Source: JBBRVW01 sp963784645 (GTDB taxonomy: Bacteria > Actinomycetota > Actinomycetes > JACCUZ01). From it: DNA of 64,000 nucleotides. The position numbers were made by a program, and so were the translations under genes. Every line of letters begins with the position of its first letter. Within the stretch, counting starts at the first letter, position 1. The stretch spans positions 372,001 to 436,000 of the forward strand of contig CAWARY010000015.1 in NCBI GenBank assembly GCA_963784645.1, written 5' to 3'. This document shows, in pieces, positions 7,824 through 18,052 of the stretch. The notes beneath the pieces were generated by a model, which saw nothing but the letters and a program-made list of their open reading frames with translations, did no database searches and was not told the origin of the DNA.

Positions 7824-8485
7824 GAGCCCGACGACCCGGCCGGCGCCGCGCCGGCCGGGACCTGCGCGACGTAGACGTCGCCGTGCGCGACCGCGTCGAT
7901 GAGGTCGGGGACGTCGGCTCCGGCGACGAGCAGCGTGACGCCGGCCTTCGACCCGCTTCCCCCGAACGCGCCGCCGCCGGACTTCACGTCCTCGCCGACG
8001 GTCACCCCGGCCAGGACCAGCTCGGGCGGGGGCGGCGACTCGCCGCTCGGCGACTCCGGCACGACGTAGACGTCGACGACGCGGCCCTTCTGCAGCCCCG
8101 CGACACCGAACCGGTCGACCTCGATGACGATGCGGCGCTGCTGCCCGCTGTCGGCCTGGGACACCGCCGAGACCGGGAGCAGCTCGCCGCGCGCCACCGG
8201 CCGGGTGAGCACCAGACCGTCGAGGTCCTGGGAGGCGGCGAGGTAGCGGCTCGTGGAGCCGGAGAGGTTCACCGAGGTGGCCTGCAGGTCGTCGCTGGAC
8301 AGGGGGGTGTCGACGCCCAGGTCACGCGTCACCGACCAGACCTGCACCCGATGGTCGGCATCGGCCACCACCTTGGCGCCGACCACGACGGAGAGCAGCA
8401 CGAGCAGCAGCCCCACGAGCAGCCGCGCGTCGAGCCAGCGAGCCCGGGGCAGGCGAGGCGCGCTGGGCGTGGGCAGGTCGGACAC
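7820..8485 (-). CDS. SAF-domain protein, CpaB/RcpC-like
   Basis: About 221 residues from a GTG start preceded by the Shine-Dalgarno sequence AGGGGGAG seven bases upstream. An ATG 78 bp further out (8563) has no comparable site. A basic, Pro-rich cytoplasmic tail is followed by one transmembrane helix (ARLLVGLLLVLLSVVVGAKV) and an external SAF domain with the typical VARGELLPVSAV segment. CpaB/RcpC proteins are periplasmic or extracellular parts of Flp pilus assembly; in actinobacteria, isolated SAF proteins often accompany a CpaE-like ATPase, as here. Coupled to the CpaE-like gene by a 4-bp overlap. The function outside a full pilus locus is unclear. Confidence 0.75.
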   Translation of the reverse strand: MSDLPTPSAPRLPRARWLDARLLVGLLLVLLSVVVGAKVVADADHRVQVWSVTRDLGVDTPLSSDDLQATSVNLSGSTSRYLAASQDLDGLVLTRPVARGELLPVSAVSQADSGQQRRIVIEVDRFGVAGLQKGRVVDVYVVPESPSGESPPPPELVLAGVTVGEDVKSGGGAFGGSGSKAGVTLLVAGADVPDLIDAVAHGDVYVAQVPAGAAPAGSSGS

Positions 8486-8598
8486 GGCCGGGCTCCCCCT
8501 GAGGTCGGACGGACGACGCGCCAGGACCGGGGCACCACGAGGACCGGCCGGACGCGTGTCCATCCTGCCGTACGACGTGCGGCGCCCGGCGGCCACCG

Positions 8599-8643
8599 TC
8601 CACAGGCCGTGGGGCCGCGGCGTGGCGGCCCCGCGGTTGTGGA
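8599..8643. promoter_or_regulatory. Imperfect inverted repeat between divergent genes
   Basis: Outer half-sites TCCACA (8599-8604) and TGTGGA (8638-8643) surround inner arms GGGGCCG (8611-8617) and CGGCCCC (8626-8632), all centred on about 8621. It lies in the 201-bp region between the divergent SAF-domain gene and the HTH gene, where an operator or a transcript hairpin would be expected. Its function is not demonstrated. Confidence 0.35.
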
Positions 8644-8686
8644 CGAACGAGGTCTACCGCACGCAACCGGAGGCATACTGCTCGTC

Positions 8687-8956
8687 ATGACAGTGCCTGG
8701 CTCCGGCCCCCGGTTCCTCCAGCTCGCCGACGTGGCCGAGACGCTGAACATCTCCTCCGCCCAGGTCTACGCGCTGGTCCGCAACGGCGACCTCCCGGCC
8801 ATCAAGATCGGCGGGCGCGGGCAGTGGCGGGTCGAGGCCTCCGAGCTGGAGGGCTACATCGCCCGGATGTACACCGAGACCCGAGAGTTCGTGAGCACCC
8901 ACCGGCTGGGCCGCAGCACCGATCCCGACGAGGTCGACGACGACGCACCGGCCTGA
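8687..8956 (+). CDS. Small HTH_17/excisionase-type DNA-binding protein
   Basis: An 89-residue protein with a MerR-like winged HTH of the excisionase (HTH_17) family: FLQLADVAETLNISSAQVYA forms the helix-turn-helix, and IGGRGQWRVEASELEGYIAR forms the wing and following helix. The C-terminus is acidic. Such proteins (BldC is one example) bind DNA as single-domain regulators. The start ATG has GGAGG thirteen bases upstream, which is far. A CATACT hexamer ends 7 bases before the ATG, so a leaderless transcript is possible. It stands alone between divergent and convergent genes, so its targets are unknown; the direct repeats upstream of the LysM gene 0.7 kb away are one candidate. Confidence 0.82.
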   Translation: MTVPGSGPRFLQLADVAETLNISSAQVYALVRNGDLPAIKIGGRGQWRVEASELEGYIARMYTETREFVSTHRLGRSTDPDEVDDDAPA

Positions 8957-8983
8957 CCGGGCGGCGCGCCCGGGGGCAGGCGC

Positions 8984-9541
8984 TCAGGGGCCGCTGCGCA
9001 CCAGGGCCAGGGCCGCGAACGGCACGGTCCGGACGCCGGTGACCTCCCCCCGCCGGCGGACCTCCCCGGTGCCGTGCTCGGTGATCTCCACGAAGTCCGC
9101 ACCGACCCGGTCCACGGTGCCACTCACGACGCTGCCGTCGACCAGGCAGGCCTGGACGGCGACCCGGTCCCGCGCGATCGCACGCAGGGCGTGGCCGAGG
9201 CCGAGGCGCGCAAAGACCTGACCCCCTGATCCGGGAGTCCCGGTCCAGGCGCGCAGGCCGGCCAGGGACGTCACCGCAGTCAGGGGGACGAGCACCTCCC
9301 GGCCGCCGGCCTCCGCCACCAGCAGCCAGTGCGCGCCGACGTCCGCCAGCAGCCCGTCCACCGGCCCCGCCCCCAGCACCCGGACCACCACCGGGTGTCC
9401 CACGGCGGCCCGGGCCCGGTCGACCAGGGACAGCAGCGCCGCCTCGCGCCGGGTCCGGTCGGCCACCTCGGCGTCCAGCTCGGCCGCCTCGGCGGTGGCC
9501 AGCTGCGCCTCGAGGTCCCGGAACAGGTCGTCCCAGCGCAC
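8984..9541 (-). CDS. Conserved actinobacterial protein of unknown function
   Basis: About 185 residues. The start is set at a GTG six bases after a GGAGG, giving the N-terminus MRWDDLFRDLEAQL that begins homologous actinobacterial proteins as I recall them; an alternative GTG lies two codons earlier. The first 50 residues are helical and rich in Ala/Glu/Arg (possible coiled coil). The rest looks like an all-beta domain containing repeated short strands such as VEITEHGTGEVRRRGEV, similar in feel to small Sm-like or SH3-like folds. No catalytic motif was recognised. It runs tail-to-tail with the HTH gene (27-bp gap). Confidence 0.7.
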   Translation of the reverse strand: MRWDDLFRDLEAQLATAEAAELDAEVADRTRREAALLSLVDRARAAVGHPVVVRVLGAGPVDGLLADVGAHWLLVAEAGGREVLVPLTAVTSLAGLRAWTGTPGSGGQVFARLGLGHALRAIARDRVAVQACLVDGSVVSGTVDRVGADFVEITEHGTGEVRRRGEVTGVRTVPFAALALVRSGP

Positions 9542-9653
9542 CGGCACCCTCCGCTCCCGCCCGACCAGCTCCCCGGCGGCGTGCCGGGCGCTCGTTCCTA
9601 CCCCACCACGCCGGCCAGGGCCAGTCGATCCAGGCCCAGCCAGGCAACCGTGC

Positions 9654-9682
9654 TTGACTCGCACTCATCGCACGTGTACAAA
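9654..9682 (+). promoter_or_regulatory. Predicted promoter of the LysM gene
   Basis: A -35 hexamer TTGACT (9654-9659) and a -10-like TACAAA (9677-9682) are separated by exactly 17 bp. This is a good match to the housekeeping sigma consensus in otherwise very GC-rich DNA. Transcription would begin near 9689 and give a leader of about 33 bases with the ribosome site AAGGAG at 9711-9716. The -10 overlaps the first of three CAAACGC repeats. Confidence 0.6.
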
Positions 9683-9701
9683 CGCAAACGCAAGCAAACG
9701 C
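9679..9701 (+). repeat. Three direct CAAACGC repeats upstream of the LysM gene
   Basis: CAAACGC occurs at 9679-9685, 9685-9691 and 9695-9701, all in the same orientation, overlapping the predicted -10 and the start of the leader. The tract is clearly richer in A than its surroundings. Head-to-tail repeats at a promoter suggest a binding site for a regulator that stacks on direct repeats, but no regulator is identified. Confidence 0.45.
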
Positions 9702-9721
9702 GGTCTCTGCAAGGAGTGCGC

Positions 9722-10513
9722 ATGAACGAGGGAACCGTGCGGGCGCGCGGCCTGGCCGCCGCCGCTGTCCTGGCCCTCGGCCACGTCGCGGCCACGGGTG
9801 CGCTCCTGTGGGGCACCGGCGGCGCGGTCGGCGCGGTGCGGGCACCTGGCCGGGCCGGGGCGGACGCCCTCGTCACGCTCGCCGCCGCCGGCGGCGCCTG
9901 GGCTGTGCTCAGCTGGCTCGCCGCGAGCACGCTGGTGGCCCTGCTGACCGCCGCGGTGAGCGGGCTGGACTCCCGGGCGCACGACCGGGCCCTGGCGCTG
10001 GCGCCTGCCGCGACCCGACGGCTGGTCGGTGCGGTCCTGGGGCTGACGGTCGCCGCCGGCCCGGTCGGCGGCAGCCTGCCGGCCGCGGCGTCCGTACCCG
10101 TCGGGGTCGTCGCCGCGGCCGCGGTGCTGCCCTCCGGGGACCGGTCGCCGGCACCGCCACCGGCGGCGGCGCACGCGACTCCTGGGAGCGTTCGGCTGGA
10201 TCGCCCCGCGGCGACCGCACCGAACGGCTGGACCCCGGACCGTCCCGCCGCCGTCCGGCGCGTCGCACCGGGCCACGAGACCGCCGTGCGCCTGGTCGCC
10301 ACGACGCCCCGCGCCGAGCATGCCGTCGTCGACGAGGTCGTGGTCCGCCGCGGTGACTCGCTCTGGGAGATCGCCGCGCGCCATCTCGGGGCGGACGCCG
10401 GCCCGGCCGAGGTCGCCGCCGAGTGGCCCCGCTGGTACGCCGCCAACCGCGCCGTCATCGGCGGCGACCCCGACCTGCTGCGCCCCGGCCAGCGCCTGGT
10501 CCCACCCGCCTGA
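9722..10513 (+). CDS. LysM-domain membrane protein
   Basis: A 263-residue protein with two or three N-terminal hydrophobic segments (about residues 10-30, 45-78 and 100-115) and an Ala/Pro-rich linker. A C-terminal LysM domain, VVVRRGDSLWEIAARHLG, runs to LRPGQRLVPP. LysM domains bind peptidoglycan N-acetylglucosamine chains, so the protein probably sits in the membrane with LysM facing the wall. The ATG has an AAGGAG site five bases upstream. The next gene (Rv3235-like) starts 53 bp downstream in the same direction. LysM-plus-membrane proteins of this design are common beside the secA/Rv3235 region of actinobacteria. Confidence 0.82.
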   Translation: MNEGTVRARGLAAAAVLALGHVAATGALLWGTGGAVGAVRAPGRAGADALVTLAAAGGAWAVLSWLAASTLVALLTAAVSGLDSRAHDRALALAPAATRRLVGAVLGLTVAAGPVGGSLPAAASVPVGVVAAAAVLPSGDRSPAPPPAAAHATPGSVRLDRPAATAPNGWTPDRPAAVRRVAPGHETAVRLVATTPRAEHAVVDEVVVRRGDSLWEIAARHLGADAGPAEVAAEWPRWYAANRAVIGGDPDLLRPGQRLVPPA

Positions 10514-10566
10514 CCCTGCCCGCCGCGGCACCGACCGACCCACCTACCGCACCCGAGGAGCCCGAC

Positions 10567-11142
10567 ATGAGCGTCACGACCCTCCGCCGCCTGCCCGTCC
10601 CGGCCAGCGAGCCGCCCTACGACGACGAGCGCACGGGGCACGGCGGCGGCGCGGGCTCCCCCGCCGTCCAGGGCACCCTGGCGCTGGCCTTCCTGCTACC
10701 GAGCGGGCTTTCCAGCACGCCGGTGGCGCCGCCGGGGCTCCGGCTCGTGCCGTCCCGGCCCGAGGCCGAGGAGACGGCGGACCTCGTGGACTTCGGCCCG
10801 CAGCCGACGGCCACCAGCGACCTGCCGGAGGCCCGCAGCTGGGCCGGTCGGTTCGCGCAGGCCCTGGTCGAGGTGCTCGCCGGCGACCGCCCGCTTGCCC
10901 AGCTGGTCCGCTTCACGACCACCGGCGTCTACGACGAGGTGGCCGGCCTGATCGCCGGGCCGGGCGTGACCCGGGCCGACGCGGCCCGCGGGGTCGTCCG
11001 CTCCGTGCACGTCAGCGAGCCGGCCGACGGCATCGCGGAGATCTGCGCGCTGGTCCGGCGCGGCGCCCGCTCGACCGCCCTCGCGCTGCGGGTGGAGGGG
11101 CTGGACGGCCGCTGGCAGTGCACCGCTCTCGAGCTGGGCTGA
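10567..11142 (+). CDS. Rv3235-family protein
   Basis: A 191-residue protein of the actinobacterial Rv3235 family, function unknown. The first 90 residues are low in complexity and probably disordered. The conserved domain follows from WAGRFAQALVEVLAGDRPLAQL to the C-terminal LRVEGLDGRWQCTALELG, which is the family signature. The ATG is preceded by GAGGAG. It converges on secA with only 19 bp between the stops, and in mycobacteria the same gene lies close to secA1. No membrane segment or catalytic motif is present. Confidence 0.8.
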   Translation: MSVTTLRRLPVPASEPPYDDERTGHGGGAGSPAVQGTLALAFLLPSGLSSTPVAPPGLRLVPSRPEAEETADLVDFGPQPTATSDLPEARSWAGRFAQALVEVLAGDRPLAQLVRFTTTGVYDEVAGLIAGPGVTRADAARGVVRSVHVSEPADGIAEICALVRRGARSTALALRVEGLDGRWQCTALELG

Positions 11143-11161
11143 GCTCGCGTGGCCGTGCCGC

Positions 11162-13921
<2,760 letters not shown>

Positions 13922-14062
13922 GCGGAGACTCCTCGAGCGGGTTCGGGCGGCCGGACGGCCCGGCGCGGGTGTGCGCCTACTGACCAGTCATCGTAGGCGT
14001 AGCCGCCCCGGACCCCTGCGTAACGCCTCGACCGGCGCCGCCGTGCCCGGTTGGATGGACCG

Positions 14063-14608
14063 GTGAGCTACCCGGGACCCGTGACCCTGACCGACGGCCG
14101 GCTGCTGCTGCGGCTGCCCGAGCCGGGCGACGTCGCCGCGATCACCGAGGCCTGCCAGGACGAGCTGACCGCCCGGTTCGTCCCGGTGCCGGTGCCCTAC
14201 ACCGAGGAGCACGCCCGCTCGTTCGTCGAGGAGCGGGCGCAGCGCTGGCAGGCCGACGACGGCGAGATGACCTGGGCCATCACCGACGCCGCCGACGGCC
14301 GGCTGCTCGGCATGGTGGGGCTGCACGCCCGCGACACCTCGATGCGCGAGATCGGCTTCTGGGCGGCCCCGTGGGCCCGCGGCCGCGGCGTGATGACCGA
14401 CGCAGCCCGGCTGGTCTGCCGGTTCGGGTTCGAGGTGCTGCGCCTGGAGCGCATCGAGTGGCGCGCGGTGACCGGCAACGTGGCCTCCCGCCGGGTCGCG
14501 GAGAAGCTCGGCTTCCAGCAGGAGGGCACCAGCCGGGCCGGCCTGCTGCACCGCGGCGACCGGGTCGACGGGTGGGTGGCCGGCCTGCTCCCCGGCGAGC
14601 TCGTCTGA
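14063..14608 (+). CDS. GNAT acetyltransferase (first of array), RimJ/RimL type
   Basis: About 181 residues from GTG; an in-frame TTG lies four codons earlier. The acetyl-CoA motif is WARGRGVMTDAARLVCRFGF, and the end of the fold carries ASRRVAEKLGFQQEGTSRAG, both typical of RimJ/RimL-type acetyltransferases that modify protein N-termini or small amines. Its stop overlaps the next start in TGATG. It is divergent from secA (141 bp apart). The target is unknown. The three adjacent genes are paralogues and probably arose by tandem duplication. Confidence 0.82.
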   Translation: MSYPGPVTLTDGRLLLRLPEPGDVAAITEACQDELTARFVPVPVPYTEEHARSFVEERAQRWQADDGEMTWAITDAADGRLLGMVGLHARDTSMREIGFWAAPWARGRGVMTDAARLVCRFGFEVLRLERIEWRAVTGNVASRRVAEKLGFQQEGTSRAGLLHRGDRVDGWVAGLLPGELV

Positions 14609-15705
14609 TGGGCGTCGCGCTGCCCCCGTCCTCCCCCGAGCTGCTCGGCGCCGGCGTCCTCCTGACCCCCTGGGAGGAGCGTGACCTGCCGGCCGTCGTG
14701 GAGCTCGCCGACGACATCGGGCGGACGTGGTCGCGGTCGCTGCACGACGTGCGGACGGTCGAGGACGCACGTCGTTGGCTGACCGAGCGCAGCGGATCCG
14801 ACCGGGTCGACTGGGCGGTACGCGACCCGGCGACGCGTGCCCTGCTCGGGCGCACGTCCCTGCACCGGTTCGACGAGCACCTGCCGGCGGCGGAGATCGG
14901 GTACGGCGTGCACCCCGCACACCGTGGCCGCGGGGTCGCGACCGCAGCGGTCGCCGCCGCCACCCGCTTCGCGTTCGGCGACCTCGGGCTGCGCCGGGTC
15001 GAGCTGGTCCACGATGTCGGCAACACGGTGTCCTGCCGGGTCGCCACCCGTGGTGGGTACCTGCTCGAGGGCGTCGAGCGGGAGGCGCTGGCGTACCCGG
15101 ACGGCCGGGTCGGCGACCAGCACCGACATGCCCGCCTGGTCACCGACCCGCCCGGCCCCGCCGACGCCACGCCGCTGCCGCTGGTGGTCCCGGCGCTGGA
15201 CGCCGAGGGTGTGCGGCTCCGGCCGTGGCGCGACGCGGAGGCGGCGACGCTCCTGCGAGGCATGACCGACCCGGAGGCGGCCCGCTGGGCGGCCGGGCAC
15301 CCACCGGGCGGCGAGGCCGACGCGCTGCGGACACTGGCCCGGTTCCGGCGTCGGGCCCGCGACGGCGCCGGCGTCGTCTGGGCCGTCGAGGAGGACGGCG
15401 TGCTCGCGGGGTCGCTGGCGCTGCGCGGCATCAACACGACCGACTGGTTCGCGACCGCGGCGTACTGGGTGCTGCCGGAGCTGCGCGGCCGCGCCATCGC
15501 GCCGCGGGCCCTGAGGACGGCGACGTCGTACGCCTTCGAGGTGCTCGGGCTGCACCGGGTGCGGCTGCAGCACGCGCTGGGGAACACCGCGTCCTGCCGG
15601 GTCGCGGAGAAGGCCGGCTTCCCGCTGGAGTCCGTGCAGCGGGAGTCGGTCCTGCTGGCCGAGGGCTTCGTCGACGAGCACGAGCACGTGCGGGTGACGG
15701 CGTGA
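14608..15705 (+). CDS. Double-domain GNAT acetyltransferase
   Basis: A 365-residue protein with two full GNAT domains in tandem. The first has HPAHRGRGVATAAVAAATRF and SCRVATRGGYLLEGVERE; the second (from about residue 195) has LPELRGRAIAPRALRTATSY and ASCRVAEKAGFPLESVQRE. The second motif A is degenerate at its first Gly/x positions (RGRAIAPRA rather than RGRGVAT), so that domain may bind acetyl-CoA poorly. The ATG overlaps the stop of the first GNAT gene by one base, and the stop overlaps the third gene's GTG. The array therefore supplies four GNAT domains from one coupled message. Substrate unknown. Confidence 0.82.
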   Translation: MGVALPPSSPELLGAGVLLTPWEERDLPAVVELADDIGRTWSRSLHDVRTVEDARRWLTERSGSDRVDWAVRDPATRALLGRTSLHRFDEHLPAAEIGYGVHPAHRGRGVATAAVAAATRFAFGDLGLRRVELVHDVGNTVSCRVATRGGYLLEGVEREALAYPDGRVGDQHRHARLVTDPPGPADATPLPLVVPALDAEGVRLRPWRDAEAATLLRGMTDPEAARWAAGHPPGGEADALRTLARFRRRARDGAGVVWAVEEDGVLAGSLALRGINTTDWFATAAYWVLPELRGRAIAPRALRTATSYAFEVLGLHRVRLQHALGNTASCRVAEKAGFPLESVQRESVLLAEGFVDEHEHVRVTA

Positions 15706-16256
15706 CGGGGATCGAGCACGTGGAGATCGCCGCCGGGGCCTGGCAGCTGCGGCCGCCGTCGCCGGCCGAGGCGGCCGACGCGCTCGCGATGCTGCAGGAC
15801 CCGCTGACCCGGCGCTTCAACCCGGCGCCGCGAGTCGTGGACCTCGACACCGCACGGGCGTGGTGCGCGAGCGGTGCGGACTGGTCCGGCGGGCGGCACG
15901 CGACCTTCTCGGTGCTGGCGGCGGCCACCGGCCGGCTGGCGGGCAACGTGTCGCTGTGGGACGTCGACGCCGACCGGCACGTCGCCGCGATCGGCTACCG
16001 CACCGCCCCCTGGGCCCGCGGTCGCGGCGTCGCGACGACGGCGGTCGCCGCGGTCGCCCGGTGGGCGTTCGGCGCCCTCGGCATCGAGCGGATCAGCCTG
16101 CCGCACGACCCGGCGAACCTCGCGTCCTGCCGGGTGGCCGAGAAGGCCGGGTTCCGTGCCGAGGGCACGCTGCGCGGCGCGTACCGGGCCGACGACGGCA
16201 CCCGCCACGACGAGCACCTGCACGGCCGGCTGGCCACCGACCCCTGGGCCACCTAG
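15702..16256 (+). CDS. GNAT acetyltransferase (third of array)
   Basis: A 184-residue RimJ/RimL-type GNAT protein from a GTG that overlaps the previous stop (GTGA). Motif A is APWARGRGVATTAVAAVARWAFG, cut here to the part seen as WARGRGVATTA, followed by ASCRVAEKAGFRAEGTLRGA. The sequence is most similar to the second domain of the upstream protein in the segment around SCRVAEKAGF, supporting local duplication. It ends 31 bp before the convergent YjbR-like gene. Substrate unknown. Confidence 0.82.
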   Translation: MTGIEHVEIAAGAWQLRPPSPAEAADALAMLQDPLTRRFNPAPRVVDLDTARAWCASGADWSGGRHATFSVLAAATGRLAGNVSLWDVDADRHVAAIGYRTAPWARGRGVATTAVAAVARWAFGALGIERISLPHDPANLASCRVAEKAGFRAEGTLRGAYRADDGTRHDEHLHGRLATDPWAT

Positions 16257-16287
16257 GGCTCGACCGTCAGTCAGGCTCCGGCCGCGG

Positions 16288-16674
16288 CTACGGCGCCAGG
16301 AAGCCGTCGGCCAGGCGGGGCGGCGCGCACGCCAGCCAGCCGTCGACCACCAGGTCCCGGAGCGCCGTCGGCGAGACCCGCTCCAGCTGCACCAGAACGG
16401 CGGCGTACCCGTCGAAGTGCGGGATCGTGAAACAGGCGGTCGGCTCAGCCGCGAGCACGGCCTCCTTCTCGCCGAGGTCCGCGAGCCGCACCGCCAGGAT
16501 CGGCCCCTCCGGCGGCGCCACGTCGCCGTACCGCTTGCGGTCCGCCTTGCTGAACGGGCGCTCCCAGGCGAACGCCTTGCCCGCGACCGACCACGTGCGG
16601 GTGCCGTACCGCACGCCCTCGCTGGCCTCGGCCAGGTCGGCGGCGATCGCGGCCACGTCGTCCAGGGTGGGCAC
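16288..16674 (-). CDS. MmcQ/YjbR-family protein
   Basis: A 128-residue protein of the MmcQ/YjbR fold (CyaY-like, often described as DNA-binding). The recognisable elements are the basic, aromatic strand region GKAFAWERPFSKADRKRYG and the C-terminal helix TALRDLVVDGWLACAPPRLAD, whose ending (W followed by a small-residue turn and A-P-x-x-L) is a hallmark of the family. It starts with GTG. It lies downstream of the YcaQ-like gene in the same direction with 63 bp between, and could share its transcript. The molecular role of this family is poorly known. Confidence 0.75.
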   Translation of the reverse strand: MPTLDDVAAIAADLAEASEGVRYGTRTWSVAGKAFAWERPFSKADRKRYGDVAPPEGPILAVRLADLGEKEAVLAAEPTACFTIPHFDGYAAVLVQLERVSPTALRDLVVDGWLACAPPRLADGFLAP

Positions 16675-16737
16675 CCGGGCACCGTACTGCGGAAGCGTCT
16701 GTGCCCACCGGTGGTCGCGGGCCGGGCAGGGGCGCGC

Positions 16738-17964
16738 TCAGGTGCGGGCGACCTCGACGGACAGGGCACGGGCCAGGTCGCCGCGATCCTCGACCCGGAC
16801 CTCGTCGAGGTCGAGCCAGCGCGCCAGCTCGCGCAGCTCGGCGGCGAGCTCCTCGGCGGTCTCCGGCGGGGCGTGTGCCTCGGCGTGCGCCGACCTCACG
16901 AGCAGCGCCCGGGACTGCCGGTCGGCCTTGAGGTCGGTGCGGGCCACGAGCCGCTCGCCCAGCAGGAACGGCAGGACGTAGTAGCCGTGCACCCGCTTGT
17001 CCGCCGGCACGTAGATCTCGATGCGGTAGTGGAAGCCGAACATGTGCTCGGCCCGCCAGCGGAACCAGACCAGCGGGTCGAAGGGCACGAGCAGCGCCCG
17101 GGCGTCGACCCGGCGTGGCAGCCGCGCGTCGCGGTGCAGGTAGGCCGGCCGGCCCCAGCCCTCGACCTCCACGGGCACCAGCTCGCCGGTCTCCACGAGC
17201 GTCGCCACCGCGGCCCGGGAGTCCTCCGGCCGGAGCCGGAAGTAGTCGCGCAGGCACGGCTCGGACGCCACCCCGTGCGCACGCGCCGCGATGCGGGTGA
17301 GCGCGACGAAGGAGTCGTGGTCGGAGAGGTCGGGTGCGTCGACGACCGCGCGGGGCAGCACCCGCTCCGGCACGGCGTAGCGGCGCTCGAACGACGTGGT
17401 GCGGCCGGCCGAGCTGATCTCGCCGGCGTAGAACAGGAACTCCAGGGCGCGCTTCACCTCGGACCAGTTCCAGCCCCAGTCGACCCTGGCGCGCGGGACG
17501 TCGTGCTCCAGGGCCGCCTCGACCTGGCCGGCGGTCATCGGCACGCTGCGGTCGGCGAGCTCGTCGCGGACGGCCTGGACCAGGTCGGGACGCTGGGCCG
17601 CGATCGAGCGCATGCCGCCCCAGGCCTCCTCGCTGCGCCGCATCCGCCAGCGCAGGAGCCGCTGGGTCGAGGGCGGCACCAGGCTCGCCTCGTGGGCCCA
17701 GTACTCGACCAGCCGGCGCGGCGCCCGGCTGCTCGCGCGGTCGAGCAGCGACCGGTCGTACGGGCCGAGGCGGGAGAACAGCGGCAGGTAGTGGGCGCGG
17801 GTGAGGACGTTGACGCTGTCGATCTGCAGCAGACCGATGCGTTCCACGGTGGCGGTGAGCTGCCGCATGGTGGGCGCCGCCGGGCGCGGGGCCGCCAGCC
17901 CCTGCGCGGCGATCGCCACCCGACGGGCCCGCGCGAGGGACAGCCGCTGCACCGTCCGGGTCAC
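16738..17964 (-). CDS. YcaQ/AlkZ-like DNA glycosylase (winged-helix)
   Basis: About 408 residues of the HTH_42 family, which includes AlkZ and E. coli YcaQ; these glycosylases unhook interstrand crosslinks and remove alkylated bases. The catalytic Q-x-Q/D element is seen as IGLLQIDSVNV, with Gln47 and Asp49 (QxD form, as in YcaQ-like members), followed by LTRAHYLPLFSRLGPYD. Later landmarks are YWAHEASLVP, the winged-helix region and FDPLVWFRWRAEHMFGFHYRIE. The GTG start at 17964 is preferred: the longer frame would begin inside palindrome A, which is extragenic elsewhere. It is the only DNA crosslink-repair candidate here besides the AlkA-like gene at 57-58 kb. Confidence 0.82.
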   Translation of the reverse strand: MTRTVQRLSLARARRVAIAAQGLAAPRPAAPTMRQLTATVERIGLLQIDSVNVLTRAHYLPLFSRLGPYDRSLLDRASSRAPRRLVEYWAHEASLVPPSTQRLLRWRMRRSEEAWGGMRSIAAQRPDLVQAVRDELADRSVPMTAGQVEAALEHDVPRARVDWGWNWSEVKRALEFLFYAGEISSAGRTTSFERRYAVPERVLPRAVVDAPDLSDHDSFVALTRIAARAHGVASEPCLRDYFRLRPEDSRAAVATLVETGELVPVEVEGWGRPAYLHRDARLPRRVDARALLVPFDPLVWFRWRAEHMFGFHYRIEIYVPADKRVHGYYVLPFLLGERLVARTDLKADRQSRALLVRSAHAEAHAPPETAEELAAELRELARWLDLDEVRVEDRGDLARALSVEVART

Positions 17965-18004
17965 GGTCGCCGATGCTGCCACGCCACTCCGACAGTGCGT
18001 GCCC

Positions 18005-18052
18005 ACTTGTCAGCCCGTGACGCCGGTATACCGGCGTCACGGGCTGACAAGT
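18005..18052. repeat. Palindrome family copy A (48 bp, perfect)
   Basis: Both halves (18005-18028 and 18029-18052) are exact reverse complements. The arms hold ACT, the shared TGTCAGCC, a copy-specific six-base segment CGTGAC, then GCCGG and the centre TATA. As RNA it would fold into a 22-bp stem with a four-base loop. The right arm overlaps the last codons and stop codon (18037-18039) of the minus-strand DUF559 gene. It lies between that gene and the YcaQ-like start. Confidence 0.85.
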
